Assembly (NCBI GenBank): GCA_023101885.1
Contig: JALPQD010000407.1
Span: forward strand, 142,191 to 206,190
Direction: 5' to 3'
Source: Typhlomys cinereus
Lineage: Eukaryota > Chordata > Mammalia > Rodentia > Platacanthomyidae
DNA length: 64,000 nucleotides
The translations under genes and the position numbers were made by a program. Below the pieces are notes generated by a model, which worked only from the letters and a program-made list of their open reading frames with translations, was not told where the DNA came from and did not search any database. Shown here piece after piece: positions 11,181 to 20,959 of this stretch; position 1 is the stretch's first letter; the number at the start of each line of letters is the position of its first letter.

Positions 11181-11809
11181 CCTGGGCATCCCCGGACCTG
11201 GTTCACGGTACTGGAGAGGAGCCCAGGGCTGTGTGGTGGGAGCATCTATCCGCTAAGATATGACCAGAGTCTTCCCTATAGTTTTTGTGTCTGTGGAAGG
11301 GCATACATGGAGGTCGGAGAACAATACTGTGATCAGCTCCCTCATTCTACCTTTCACATAGGTTTTGGAAATTGAACTCAAGTGGCAGAGTTGAGGGGAG
11401 CTCTGGGTTCAAGTGTTAGACACTGCCTCAAACAATAAGCTAAACAGAAATGAAGGGAAGTCCTAATATGAACCTTGAGCCTGTATCTTCATGCTTACCC
11501 ACATGCTCATGGGTGTGGGCATGCCCGTGCACACATATATATGCAAACACACACAAACACACATACACATACACACACACTGCATATAAATGAAATAATC
11601 TGTAAGGCTTCTAAAGGAAGGAACTCCGGCCCACACACCCCAGTGGCTTGGATACAGGAAGCATTTGATGGATATTTGGAGATGGGAAGAGCCACTAAAT
11701 GTCTTTCCTCTCACCTTCACCAGCCTCTAAAGGGTCTATGCCCTATGCCTCCTTCTCCTCTTCCTCCTCCTCCTCTTGAACCCCTATTGGTCTCCTCAGC
11801 GATCCTCAC

Positions 11810-11898
11810 CAGTATGGGGACCCAGTAGTAATTGAGGGGTGGTGCTGTGTCCTGAATGATTCTGATTCACTGGGTGAAGAAGAAAAATGCCAGGAGTC
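11810..11898 (-). pseudogene. SLC44A2: SLC44A2 pseudogene exon with in-frame TGA
   Basis: It reads LLAFFFFTQ, stop, IRIIQDTAPPLNYYWVPIL. The stop TGA (11,867-11,869) stands where the family has arginine, compatible with a CGA to TGA change. Splice sites are consensus on both sides. Confidence 0.85.
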
Positions 11899-12241
11899 CT
11901 GGTAGGGAGGAGGCAGGGCTGGGATGCATGGGAACAGATCAGGTTGGCAAACAGATACCCTCCCTCCCTCCCTCCCCTCTTCCCCCTATCCCACAGCCTG
12001 AGACAGTTCATGGTCACTGCCCCAGACTCTCACTTCCCCAAGGGAGCAGCTGGACATCCTGGATGGCGCCACTCACCCACACTCCCCACGACTAGGAGCT
12101 TCCCCAGCAGGAAGAGGAAATCCGTGACTTTGTCCAAGACAGCCACTCTGCAGACCAGAGGGAGAAGGTGGGAATGTAGAGCTGGGACGGGAGGGAGGCT
12201 GGGACCCGAGAGAATGGTGTAGAAAGAAGTGCGTCCCCCAC

Positions 12242-12314
12242 CTGATAATATTTCTCACGAACAGAAGAAAGCATTCCGGGCCGAGGTGCAGAAGTTGGTC
12301 CCATAGATGGCGAT
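12242..12314 (-). pseudogene. SLC44A2: SLC44A2 pseudogene exon with 1-bp deletion
   Basis: It reads IAIYGTNFCTSARNAFF and then loses the frame. One base is missing near 12,264; the following bases in the shifted frame encode a conserved-looking RNIIR end. The exon is 73 bp, one short of the phase expected by its neighbours. Confidence 0.8.
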
Positions 12315-12418
12315 CTGGGGGAAGGGGCGACAGGAGCGAGAGTTGAGCACCCGGGATGAGATGAGGAGGCTCCTGCCCACCCAGCCGCCTGGCAGGGTGC
12401 CTGGCGGCGCGGGCTCAC

Positions 12419-12522
12419 CATGACGTACGCGTTTCTATTGAGGAACTTGATACACTTTTCCAGGCACTAGAAGCAGCATTTGAGACACACCATGAGGAAC
12501 TTGGTGAACTTGTTCTCTGCAG
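12419..12522 (-). pseudogene. SLC44A2: SLC44A2 pseudogene exon with in-frame TAG
   Basis: The acceptor is TTCCAG at 12,523; a second AG six bases in would remove two alanines. The exon reads AAENKFTKFLMVCLKCCF, stop, CLEKCIKFLNRNAYVM. The stop TAG (12,467-12,469) replaces a tryptophan codon conserved in the family, one G-to-A change. The donor ATG|GTGAGC is intact. Confidence 0.85.
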
Positions 12523-12709
12523 CTGGAAGAAAAGAGGAGGCGCAGATCTCGGATAGAAACCCCTCCCCCATGGGTCAAGGCGAGGCCTGGGGCGGAGCAC
12601 AGTGGCTCCGGGCCTTCATCTTCAACTACTTGGGAAGCTCCAGGCCAGCCTGGGCTGCCCAACCCTGAAGAAAACCTCAGAGGAAAATAATTTTTTAAAA
12701 AATGGCTGG

Positions 12710-12800
12710 AAGTGTAGGTCTGTGGTTGAGCGCTTGCCTGGTGTATGTTAGGTCTTGGGTTCGAATTGCATTAGCGATAAAAGAAAAATGAAAGAAAAGT
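12710..12800 (+). repeat. ID-like SINE
   Basis: It contains GGTTGAGCGCTTGCCTGGTG and GGTCTTGGGTTCGAATTGCA, the A and B boxes of an ID-type element, followed by an A/G-rich tail running to about 12,920. Confidence 0.65.
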
Positions 12801-13404
12801 AAGAAGGAAAAAAGAGAAGGAAGGATATTCACGGTCCCACTCCCAGTGAGAAGAGAAAGGAAAGGTAAAAAGAAAGGAGAGGAAAAGAGAGAAGGGGAGG
12901 GGAAGGGAGGTAGAGAAAATTATTCTTGTCCTGTGATTACCGCCAATCAGAAAGCCGGTGACCCTCATTCCCCCCCACTCCAAGACAGAATCCAATCAAA
13001 CCCTTCTCTGCTGCCAAGCCCCGCCTTTTAAGCAGAAGCCAATCCAGATCGACTCCCTGGCCCCATCCCCAAATAAACCAATCCCAACCCGCAGTCTTTC
13101 CTTTGAGGGCAAAGACAATAGCACTGGCCACACCCACCCAGTACTAACCAGAACTGGGCCCCGCCCCCAGAGTAGCAGTTCCATCCGATCTGTTTTCCCA
13201 GTGGAGGATCCAACCACATGGGTCCTCCGAAGCACCAAGACGGACCACTTTGGCTCCACCCACCCACGCAAGAACCAATCCCAGCCCGCCCCACCTTTGA
13301 GGCGCTGATCCAGATATTCCAACACCACCCGAATGATCTGTACAATGGCCAGGATGAAGGCGCTGAAAGCAAGGGAGCCCGTGTGGTACCTGCGATCAGA
13401 GGGG

Positions 13405-13750
13405 GGGCCAGGGGGCTGCAGCCTCTGCTTCGCAAGCACAGGGACCTGAGTGCGAATCTCCAGATCCCATGTGAAATACCAGGCTGGTGCGGCGCCCCAC
13501 CTGTCATTCCAGCCTTGGAAGGCGGAGCCTGGGGATCCCCAGAGCAAACTGGCTGAGCCCTCGTGGCTGCTCTGGGCTTCAGGAGACCCAGGCTCACAGC
13601 AGTGAGGTGAAGGGCGATGGAGGAGGATTCCCTCCCTGGGGCCTCCACAGACACCCACGCTCATCAAGTGCACTCGGGTGCCTATACCCGTGCACACACA
13701 TGCACACCCCCACATGCATGCATCCCATATACACATATATGAAAGCCAAA
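13405..13750 (+). repeat. Old B2-like SINE
   Basis: Head with CTTCGCAAGCACAGGGACCTG, then CCAGCCTTGGAAGGCGGAGCC, GCAGTGAGGTGAAGGGCGATG and the terminal CACACACATGCACACC region. The copy at 38,497 has the same order, which defines an older subfamily. Confidence 0.6.
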
Positions 13751-13850
13751 GGGAAAAAATGAGATGGGGAATCAGAGGTAGGACTAGAATGTAGGCAGCT
13801 GCAGTCCCCCTCCCACGGCACCCCGTGAGACCCGCCACTTGAATCCTTAC

Positions 13851-14113
13851 CTGAGCGCTCGGCCGAAGGCGGAGAAGAGCGAGAAGGCCAGCATGTCGTC
13901 TGGCTTGCGGATGGCCCAGTAGTAGGAGGCAAAGGCCCCGGCCAGGGTCACCTGGCCCAGCGCCAGCACGAAGTTGGCGAGCCAGAAGAACATGAAGACG
14001 TTGAAGAGCTGCAGGCCCAGCAGGGCGCGGTGATAGCTGGACTCGCCCCTATAGAAGGCAAACTGGCAGCGGCCGTTGGGACACTGGCGGCTTTCGTTGG
14101 CAGAAGGGAAAGT
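13851..14113 (-). pseudogene. SLC44A2: SLC44A2 pseudogene exon, largest
   Basis: This 263-bp exon lies between CCTCCCCAG and GTAAGG. It reads FPSANESRQCPNGRCQFAFY, then LLGLQLFNVFMFFWLANFV, then ALGQVTLAGAFASYYWA, and ends FSAFGRALR. It is open throughout and is the best-preserved exon, with the loop cysteines still present. Confidence 0.85.
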
Positions 14114-14189
14114 CTGGGGAGGGGCGACACAGTGAGTCCTGGGGACTGAAGTTAGGACTGGACAGAGCTGCTAAGGAATCCATCACAGA

Positions 14190-14358
14190 GATGAGAGATG
14201 CGGGCCTGTGCCTGCATGCAAACCTGGAGACCTGAGTTCCATCTGCAGAGTTCACACAGGGAGGATAGAACTGACTTCGAAAAGGTATCCTCTGACCTCC
14301 TCTGATGTGACATGGCAAGCACATGTATGTTCTCTCTTTCTCTCAAGCACATGTATGT

Positions 14359-14423
<65 letters not shown>

Positions 14424-14425
14424 GC
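14190..14425 (+). repeat. B2-like SINE remnant with CT and CA microsatellite
   Basis: AACCTGGAGACCTGAGTTCC and CAGAGTTCACACAGG blocks of a SINE are followed by (CT)n and a CA tract of about 45 bp (14,376-14,420). Confidence 0.55.
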
Positions 14426-14659
14426 AAATAGGAAGGGAATTAAGAAACAAGAAGGATGCCCAGCACCCATGTATTAAAAAAAAAGAGAGAGAGCCAGAGC
14501 CAATGTCTGCAAACAGCAAGTGCCTATGAACCCAAGGGGAGACAAGGAGGTGACTGGCCACCAGTCTAGCTCCAAGTCTGGGAGACTATCTCAAAGTGAA
14601 GGCAGAGATGGATGCAGCAAAACACTCCATGTTCCCCTGTGGCCATCATCTGTGTACAC

Positions 14660-14660
14660 A

Positions 14661-14715
<55 letters not shown>

Positions 14716-14750
14716 CACACACACATGCACGCACGCACATGCGCACCCAT
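14660..14750. repeat. (CA)n microsatellite
   Basis: An almost uninterrupted CA run from 14,662 to 14,708, then CA mixed with CGCA/TGCA. It is the tail of an adjacent degenerate SINE. Confidence 0.9.
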
Positions 14751-14894
14751 GGTACACAGGCAGGAAAAAACACGTGATTGAACGCCTACAATGGGAGACA
14801 GACCAAAGCAATTGCTTCCTAGTGACGGATTCCCCCAATTTGCGTGGAAGGCATACAGAAAGGACTAACTCTTTTCTGAATAATTTTTTTTTTG

Positions 14895-15095
14895 CACTTC
14901 TGTTTGTGTGTGCCAGAGTGCACTTCTGCAACTGTTCCTGTGGAGCCCCAAAGTGACTTCAAGAATCACCCTAGATGGCTGCACCCCTTTATTGCTTTGC
15001 TCTGGGACTTCCCAGGCTCCGCCTTCCTGGTAGAAAGTGCAGGTCCAACCTGAGACCCTTCCGAGCCAGGAGCTGAATGAATCCCTGAGCCTTCT
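14895..15095 (-). repeat. Old B2-like SINE
   Basis: Minus-strand remnant with CTGGGACTTCCCAGGCTCCG and the CACCCTAGATGGCTGCACC block, lying in an SLC44A2 intron. Confidence 0.5.
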
Positions 15096-15539
15096 GAGTG
15101 ACTTCTAAGCTTGTGTGTATTAGGGGATGGGGGGGAGCATGCCTACCTCAGGATTGCAGGTTTTCCCAACAATTGGACCAGAGGTATCATCGAAAATCTT
15201 GTAGACAGCTTCATTGGAAGTAGACAGGAAGCTAAAGCACCTCATTGAGGAATGTTTGGAGATCTGGAATCCTGAACCCAGATTTTGGGGTGGGGGGAGA
15301 CAGGAGGGCTTGTGGGAAAGGAGACTATACCCCTCCCACCAGATCCCAGTCTTGCCACCCCCAGAGCAAAAGGGCATTTCTAGGCAAGTGATCCTGGAAA
15401 GGGGGTTGGGTGGGGCTAGCAATGGATACACGGCAGTGGTGGCCCAGTAGGCGATGCACAGACACAAGAGGAAGAAGGTGACCAGAGGGTACAGCATGGA
15501 GCACATGATGTGTCCCACAGCCCTGAGGAACAAGGCGGC

Positions 15540-15815
15540 ATCAGAGTCCAACAGTCAGAGGAGGGAAGAAGGGAGGGATGATCACCCGCACGTGCTCCCC
15601 CTGCTCCTTCCTCGACTCCTCCTGCTTCTCCCTCTGCTCCTCTCCGTGCTCCCCCATTCCTCCCTCTGCTCCCTGTTTCTGTGCTCTCTCTGCTCCTCTG
15701 TGCTCCCTCTTCTCCTCCTCCCACCCTCTCCATGCTCCCTCTGCTCTTCCTGCTCCTCCTCCTGTTCCTCTCTGTGCCCCCCCCAGTCCTCCCCATGCTC
15801 CTGATACTTCCTCCC
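15540..15815. repeat. Polypyrimidine tract in SLC44A2 intron
   Basis: About 230 bp are mostly repeats of CTCCTGCTC / CTCCCTCTGCTCC on the plus strand, purine-rich GGAG on minus. It fills the whole intron between the exons at 15,522 and 15,818. Confidence 0.85.
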
Positions 15816-15817
15816 AC

Positions 15818-15917
15818 CTGGTGGTTTCTTTGATGAGCATTATGGCAATGAGAATTTTCTTTCGGAGGAAGATGAGTAGCAGGATAATGACCACCTCCAG
15901 GATGCTCAGGATGATCA
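15818..15917 (-). pseudogene. SLC44A2: SLC44A2 pseudogene exon, membrane segment
   Basis: This 100-bp exon begins after CCCCCCACAG and ends before GTGGGA. It encodes the hydrophobic segment MIILSILEVVIILLLIFLRK followed by KILIAIMLIKETTR. It is intact. The downstream intron is an almost pure pyrimidine tract on the plus strand. Confidence 0.85.
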
Positions 15918-16026
15918 CTGTGGGGGGTTAGTGGGAGGATGAGAGAGCTGCTTGGGCGCCCCCTCACCACACCCCCATCCCAGGGGGGAAAGGGGAGGTG
16001 ACATGGCAGGGGAGGTAGGGACTCAC

Positions 16027-16158
16027 TGAAGGTCATCCAGGTCTGCTGCAGGTCCAAGTACACCTGGAGGTCTGTCTGAAAGCCGAGGTCCACCATCGAA
16101 ACGTCAGAGCCCGCCTTGCCACGCCGCCGAGTGTACTCCACGTAGCAGTGAAATATCC
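16027..16158 (-). pseudogene. SLC44A2: SLC44A2 pseudogene exon (first visible)
   Basis: This 132-bp exon is flanked by CCCATGCAG and GTGAGTCCC on the minus strand. It reads GIFHCYVEYTRRRGKAGSDV and then a stretch ending QQTWMTF, the loop between two membrane segments of the family. It is intact and splices in phase onto the exon ending at 15,917. Confidence 0.85.
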
Positions 16159-16249
16159 CTGCATGGGACCCAAAGTCAGTCACACCTTCCCAAGCTTGCA
16201 AAGTGGGTACAGTCACCCCCATTCATGCATCCCAAGAAAGACCAGGAAA

Positions 16250-16470
16250 GGGTCGGCAAGAGGGCTCAGTGCTTGCAAAGGTACTTGCCACACAAGCCTG
16301 ACAACCTAAGTTTGATGTCAGGAACCCACATGAAGGTGGAAAGGGATAATGAACTCCAAAACGTTGTCCTCTGACTCCCACATACAAGCCGCCCAATCTC
16401 TCTCTCATTCACACACACAAACACAAAGTAAATGAAAAAATAAATAGTTAAAACATTAAAAAGAGAGAGA
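16250..16470 (+). repeat. B2-like SINE
   Basis: GGTCGGCAAGAGGGCTCAGTG head, CTAAGTTTGATGTCAGGAACC B-box region, GTTGTCCTCTGACTCCCACA body and an ACACACAAACACAAAGTAAATG tail. This type resembles murid B2 more than the GC-rich family. Confidence 0.7.
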
Positions 16471-17054
16471 GAAAACACAAAGATCAGCAGGGAAAAAGAA
16501 AAGCTTTAATAAGAAGGGGGTGGGATTGGGGAATAAGGGTGAAAATATCATAAACTCATGATAGTTGATGAAACAGTAAAAGAATAAAATTCAGAAATAA
16601 ATCTGCCGAGGAACAGGCACTCAATGTATGCTTGGTTCTGATGTCCTGGCATCCTGGAGGATACCTTATGGGGGCTGGGTGGCACCCCAAGTCTTGCATA
16701 CAGTGGGGTATCATTAAGGACTCCCGGCCTCTTCACCCCTACTGCTTGCTGACCAAATGAAATTGGTCAGAACTGTGGGTGTGGCTGGATGGGGAAACAG
16801 CTGTCTGCCAGGAGCAAGGCTCTGGGTTCCACTTGCCACAAAACATAAATAAATTAGTTCAATGCTAGCTAGACGCAGGTTCATGCAGGCCACCCTAGCT
16901 CCCCAGAGGCTGAGGGGAGAGGTTGCAATGTTCTGGATCTGCCCCAGCTACTTAGTGAGAAACTGCCTCCAGCAAATAAAACCATCACTGGAGGCTAATG
17001 AGCTGATTCCCATCAAGATCCCACAACAAAGGCAGTGATAGCTGGTGCCTGTAA

Positions 17055-18536
17055 TTCCAGCACTCCTAAGTGAGGAGGTGGAAAGCAGAGGCAAAACATT
17101 CTGGAAGCTTACAAAGGCAGGATAGTGGCAAAAACAAGAGACGGCCTTCCAGTTTTGGAGGAATCCTTTACCGCTCATTGACCCGGCAGACATTGAAGAT
17201 GCCTGTGAAGACAGCTTTGTGGGAAGGGCACCTCTGGATGAGCATGGAGTGGTGAAGGTCGACATGGAATCCTGACAGGATCTGCAGGACCGAGTCCTCT
17301 GAATGAACAGACCTGTTTCTACACTCGCTCATTTCCATACCTGAAAAATGAGGAAGACTTTTTTGAAGTTAATAACTGAACCTCCCAGTGGGGACTTCTC
17401 CAGGACATGCCACAGTTCTAGGTGACGTTTTCTGTTTGTATTTGGATGAGAGGTTTTGTTTAACTTTGAAAATGCTGTTTGTGAAATTGTGAAAGGAACT
17501 GTGGCAGTTACAGAAACCAGTGGGGAGTGCCCAGGTCTTCCCTCTGCTCTGTCAGAAAGTGTATTTGAGGTATGAAAGGAATATCACTTGATAACACTGT
17601 TACTTATAAATGCTTTCTAGTACCTCTTATTGCCTCTTCTTAGTTAAACAAAATAGGTAACTCAAATATTTATGCAAAATTAAAAGGTGGAATTCTTTCT
17701 TAAAGCCGATATTTTGAAAGAACTTTCTATATTTAAGCTGGTGAGAATTTCAATTTGAGTAGATTGTTGGAAGTAACTTCCAGTATTTAATGTGTGTTAA
17801 CTACAGTGGCCAAGACATGGGCACTGCCCCCCCTTCTAAGATGAATGATACGATTGGTTTCTTCTTTTTTTATTGTTTTGAGGACATTTTTGTTGTTTAC
17901 TTTAGATCTACAATTCTCAACACTGGTAGCACTTTTAAAATTTTTGCTTAAGGGGCTGGAGAGGTGGCTCAGGGGTTAAGCCTCCACCTTGCAGGCGGAA
18001 GGTCCTGAGTTCGGATCCCAGATCCCACGTATAGACCCCAGGCGGAAGCAGGGGGCGGCCTGCGTTTACGGTCCTGGTAGGGCGGAGCCTGTGAATCCTG
18101 GGGCAGAAGGAGGTGGAGGCGTCCATGGTGGTTCGCGAATTCGTCCGTGGTTCTACACATACACAGACACACACACACAGACACACACACGCGCACACAT
18201 ACACACGAACATGCGCACAGTTGAATAAAAAAAAAAAAATTTTTTTGCTTAAAAGGTTTCATTTAGTCATTCAGAGATGAACTCTACATGAAGACATTTT
18301 AAGCACTGATCATCCCCTCCTCCATTCCTCCAATGTGCAGACAGGGTTGAGAGCCACTAGGCTTATGATATTTGTTCCTGTTTAATGGAGAGTGCTAGTT
18401 TGAGCCAAATGATGCCTGTTAGCTTTGTTTTTATTTTGCTGTTAATGGATTTGTCACAACTAAGTTATTGTGTTGCTATTACTATTTTATTGTTACGAAA
18501 TAAAGTACACGATTTGTGTTTGGAAAAAAAAAAAAA
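17055..18536 (+). pseudogene. Processed pseudogene of unidentified parent
   Basis: From about 17,085 the plus strand carries conceptual coding sequence (NILEAYKGRIVAKTRDG, then after a frameshift DIEDACEDSFVGRAPLDEHG and VVKVDMES before a stop near 17,273). A long AT-rich stretch that behaves like a 3' UTR follows. AATAAAGTACACG at 18,499 acts as poly(A) signal and 13 A residues end at 18,536. A young SINE splits the 3' UTR-like part at 17,952-18,242. I do not recognise the parent gene. The 5' boundary is approximate, and the right end abuts the LTR at 18,537 exactly, so no target duplication can be read. Confidence 0.6.
17952..18242 (+). repeat. B2-like SINE, young
   Basis: Full-length, close to the local consensus: head, AGGCGGAAGGTCCTGAGTTC, GC-rich middle, GGCGTCCATGGTGGTTCG, CA run and GTTGAATAAAAAAA tail. 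TTTTTGCTTAA occurs on both sides as target duplication. Confidence 0.92.
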
Positions 18537-20230
18537 TGCCAGATAGCATGTAAAAAAAGTCTGCAGTTTAAAGACCCTAAATGCTGCATCCTTATCCAAC
18601 CATTCTGGTGGATAAGATCCCAACCTGGAAAGATATTATTTCAAGGAAACATTTTCTTGTCTAAATAAAGACATGGCTTTATTTAGGTGAAATAAAAAAT
18701 ATATATATAAATTGTCAGGTCTTGGTGTTTCTTCCCAATTCAGGCCTAAAGCCTATTCCCTGGGGAAGGTCACAGTAACCTCATGGGCAGGTGCTAGGAA
18801 TTTCTTGTTATGTCACAGTAACGCCCATGGACAGGTGCTAAGCATTTATGTTTTGCCCCCAATGGCGTGAGCCCCCAAGCCAAGCCCACCTGGACCCCAT
18901 ATGCCTCTCCCTCGGCCCCTCCCACCCCTGCCGTGCCCAGGTGCAAAGGCTCAGGCTCCTCAGTTGTTGACCTCCTCTACTGGAGAGATATTAAGAAAAC
19001 TGGAGTGGGTTTGGCGCCAGCTTGTTCCTGCTGCTTTCCTTAACAGTATTTAGCATTGTGAGTGTGACGGCCTACATTGCCTTGGCCCTGCTCTCTGTGA
19101 CTATCAGCTTTAGAGTATATAAGGGTGTGATCCAAGCAATCAAGAAATCAGATGAAGGCCATCCATTTGGAATCTGATGTTGCTATATCCGAGGAATTGA
19201 TTCAGAAGTACAGCAATTCTACTCTTAATCATGTGAACTGCACACTAAAAAAACTCAGGCGCCTTTTCTTAGTTGATGATTTAGTTGATTGAAGTTTGCA
19301 GTGTTGATGTACGTGTTTACTTATGTTGGTGCCTTGTTCAATGGTCTGACACCACTGATTTTAGCTGATTTCACTCGTCAGTATTCCTGTTATTTACGAG
19401 CGACATCAGGTGCAGATAGATCATTACCTAGGACTTGCAAACAAGAATGTTAAAGATGCTATGCCTAAAATCCAAGCAAAATTCCTGGATTGAAGCACAA
19501 AGCAGAGAAATGAAAGGATGCTATCATAGGAAAAATTATTCTTTTAATAATTATATTGCTTAAGCTCACGCTGGGACTTATAAAATGTTGGAGACACGTA
19601 TAGTTAATTGTAAAATATGTTCCTTACTGAAATCAAAAGGAGCTCAATCCTCTGTATATTTTTAAAAAAGATCTGTTATCTGGTGGAGCATTATAGACTG
19701 GCTAGATTTGGAAATACTGAGAGAATATTTCTGTTATGTGCCTCTCCCCTCAAGCAATGGGGTAAGTTCTTGAAAAAAATGTCCTTCCTGAAGGTGAAGC
19801 TGAGAACCCTTTTTTCACAGTCTGTACATTGAGTGCAGTCGGTGTAAACTAATGCAAATAAAATGTTTAGAGAAGACCATACCACTAAAGCAAGAATGGA
19901 AATGCTGCCTTTTCAGTATGCTCTAGGGGTATTGTAAATTTTATAGATATAATATATATACAGTGTTTCACAAAGCTTAGATCTTTACTTTTCAGCAGTC
20001 CCACAGTGCTTGACGTTTGAGTCGTTGGTTATTACATTTGTAGTCTGAAGCACATCTATGTCTATTTGTAGGTGCAACAATCTTTACCCCAAAATTTTCT
20101 GCATAAAAGCTGTCACAGAAGTTTCAGTAAATGGGTCCAGATTCACTAAGCCAAGAGAGTTGTTTTTGTTCTCCATTCTGCTGATTCCTTGCCTCACCTG
20201 GTCTCCAGGCCACAGTTCTGGCCTGCAGCA
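18537..20230 (+). mobile_element. Betaretrovirus-type long LTR carrying an RTN4-B segment
   Basis: It starts TGCCAGATAGC and ends GGCCTGCAGCA, aligning end to end with the minus-strand LTRs at 54,724-56,459 and 40,297-42,529. Shared landmarks are GGACATGGCTTTATTT, TGTCAGGTCTTGGTGTTTCT and GGACAGGTGCTAAGCATTT on the 5' side, then GGATGCTATCATAG and AATAATTATATTGCTTAAG from 19,514, and ACCCCAAAATTTTCTG near 20,090. Between about 18,860 and 19,507 the LTR sequence is replaced by RTN4-B coding sequence. A further block at about 19,797-20,050 is also absent from the other copies and unexplained. The flanks (AAAAAA left, CCCAAG right) do not match, so no target duplication is visible. Confidence 0.8.
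18860..19507 (+). pseudogene. RTN4: RTN4-B (Nogo-B) spliced coding segment inside an LTR
   Basis: From 18,912 the frame reads SAPPTPAVPRCKGSGSS, then [15 protein letters not shown]: the proline-rich N-terminal part of RTN4-A/B joined to the reticulon domain, as in a spliced mRNA. Further blocks are [57 protein letters not shown] and IPGLKHKAE at the C-terminus. Reticulon 4 is an ER membrane-shaping protein. A 1-bp loss near 19,010, several stops and a damaged middle make it non-coding. The segment stops at about the RTN4 stop codon with no 3' UTR and no poly(A), and LTR sequence resumes at once. Confidence 0.85.
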
Positions 20231-20830
20231 CCCAAGAAAGACAGTTTATGCTGTAGAGTTAAAGCCAGAGACATAGGTTGGCGAAAAGTTTAATAAAGTT
20301 TTGCCCTCATCCTAAAAGGTTGCCTAAAGTTAAACTTAGTGCTTGACAGAGGGAAAATGCAATAGCAAACTTAAAGAGTAAACCAGGAAAAACAGCAAAA
20401 CTCCAGGTGTTAAACAGAGTAGCTCCATTAGCAAATCAATGCTGACTTTTCATTTAGATCAGAGAAATGGTGCTACATCCCTTTGGTCCCAAAAAGACTT
20501 AATGTTGCTTTGTTTTTCAGAACCCAAAAAAGAGGATTAATTCAGATTGTTCTGTACAAAGAAATCAGTTCACATTGTTTTGGACAAGTTTTAGAATATG
20601 ATCCTTGGCTTTTACACCTTACAAACATGTGTTCTCTACTAACTCCTGCTTGCTTGTACCCACAGCAAGACTACTAAGCTTATTTGGTTTATCTCATGTG
20701 CCTTCTCAATTACAATGGTTCAATCCTTCTGTAGATTTTGGAGACTTAATTTACCTGTGTTTTGTTTGTCTCTTTTAGACTGACCTTGAGGTAATAAAGC
20801 CATCTATCAAAGACCTCTAGACCAACCCAG
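20231..20830 (+). mobile_element. MaLR/ERV-L-type internal remnant
   Basis: The blocks GACAGTTTATGCTGTAGAG and TTAAAGCC resemble 25,145-25,180, and GCAAACTTAAAGAGTAAACCAGG resembles 24,702-24,727. This is decayed internal sequence of the MaLR family seen at 24.6 kb. Nothing coding is supported. Confidence 0.45.
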
Positions 20831-20959
20831 CATTTTATAGATGAGGATATCAGACTGCTCTTATTTCCTTCGCCCCGATTCAGCAGGAAGCAGCCAGAGC
20901 GAATCATCATCCTTTATCCCCAGAGCAGTCTGAATTCTCAAATAAGTTTATGGGAAAGT

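Larger units (their letters stand above)
8308..16158 (-). pseudogene. SLC44A2: SLC44A2 (choline transporter-like 2), 5'-truncated unprocessed pseudogene
   Basis: SLC44A2 is a multi-pass membrane protein of the choline transporter-like family. Exons seen, 5' to 3': 16,027-16,158; 15,818-15,917; 15,430-15,522; 15,147-15,231; 13,851-14,113; 13,295-13,389; 12,419-12,522; 12,242-12,314; 12,077-12,147; 11,810-11,898; 9,479-9,562; 9,008-9,124; alternative last exon 8,308-8,392. Recognisable stretches include GIFHCYVEYTRRRG, MIILSILEVVIILLLIFLRK, FLSTSNEAVYKIFDD, YHTGSLAFSAFILAIVQIIR and LNYYWVPIL. Every intron keeps AG/GT ends. The frame is broken by TAG at 12,467-12,469, TGA at 11,867-11,869 and single-base losses near 12,264, 9,517 and 9,040. 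N-terminal exons expected above 16,158 are not found anywhere to the right. Retained introns rule out retroposition. A poorly polished assembly could explain the indels but not easily both stops. Confidence 0.85.

Noticed and set aside
12996..13838. Minus-strand open frame of 280 codons
   Set aside because: It only carries the real SLC44A2 exon at 13,295-13,389; the rest is intron and SINE sequence.
14660..14750. CRISPR-like or structured repeat array
   Set aside because: Plain CA microsatellite in a mammalian genome; no spacers.
15416..16222. Minus-strand open frame of 268 codons
   Set aside because: It spans the exon at 16,027-16,158 and then an intron with low-complexity GA-rich sequence; the splice donor at 16,026 is consensus.
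20058..20276. Small gene after the RTN4 segment
   Set aside because: This is the R/U5 part of the LTR and flanking MaLR remnant.
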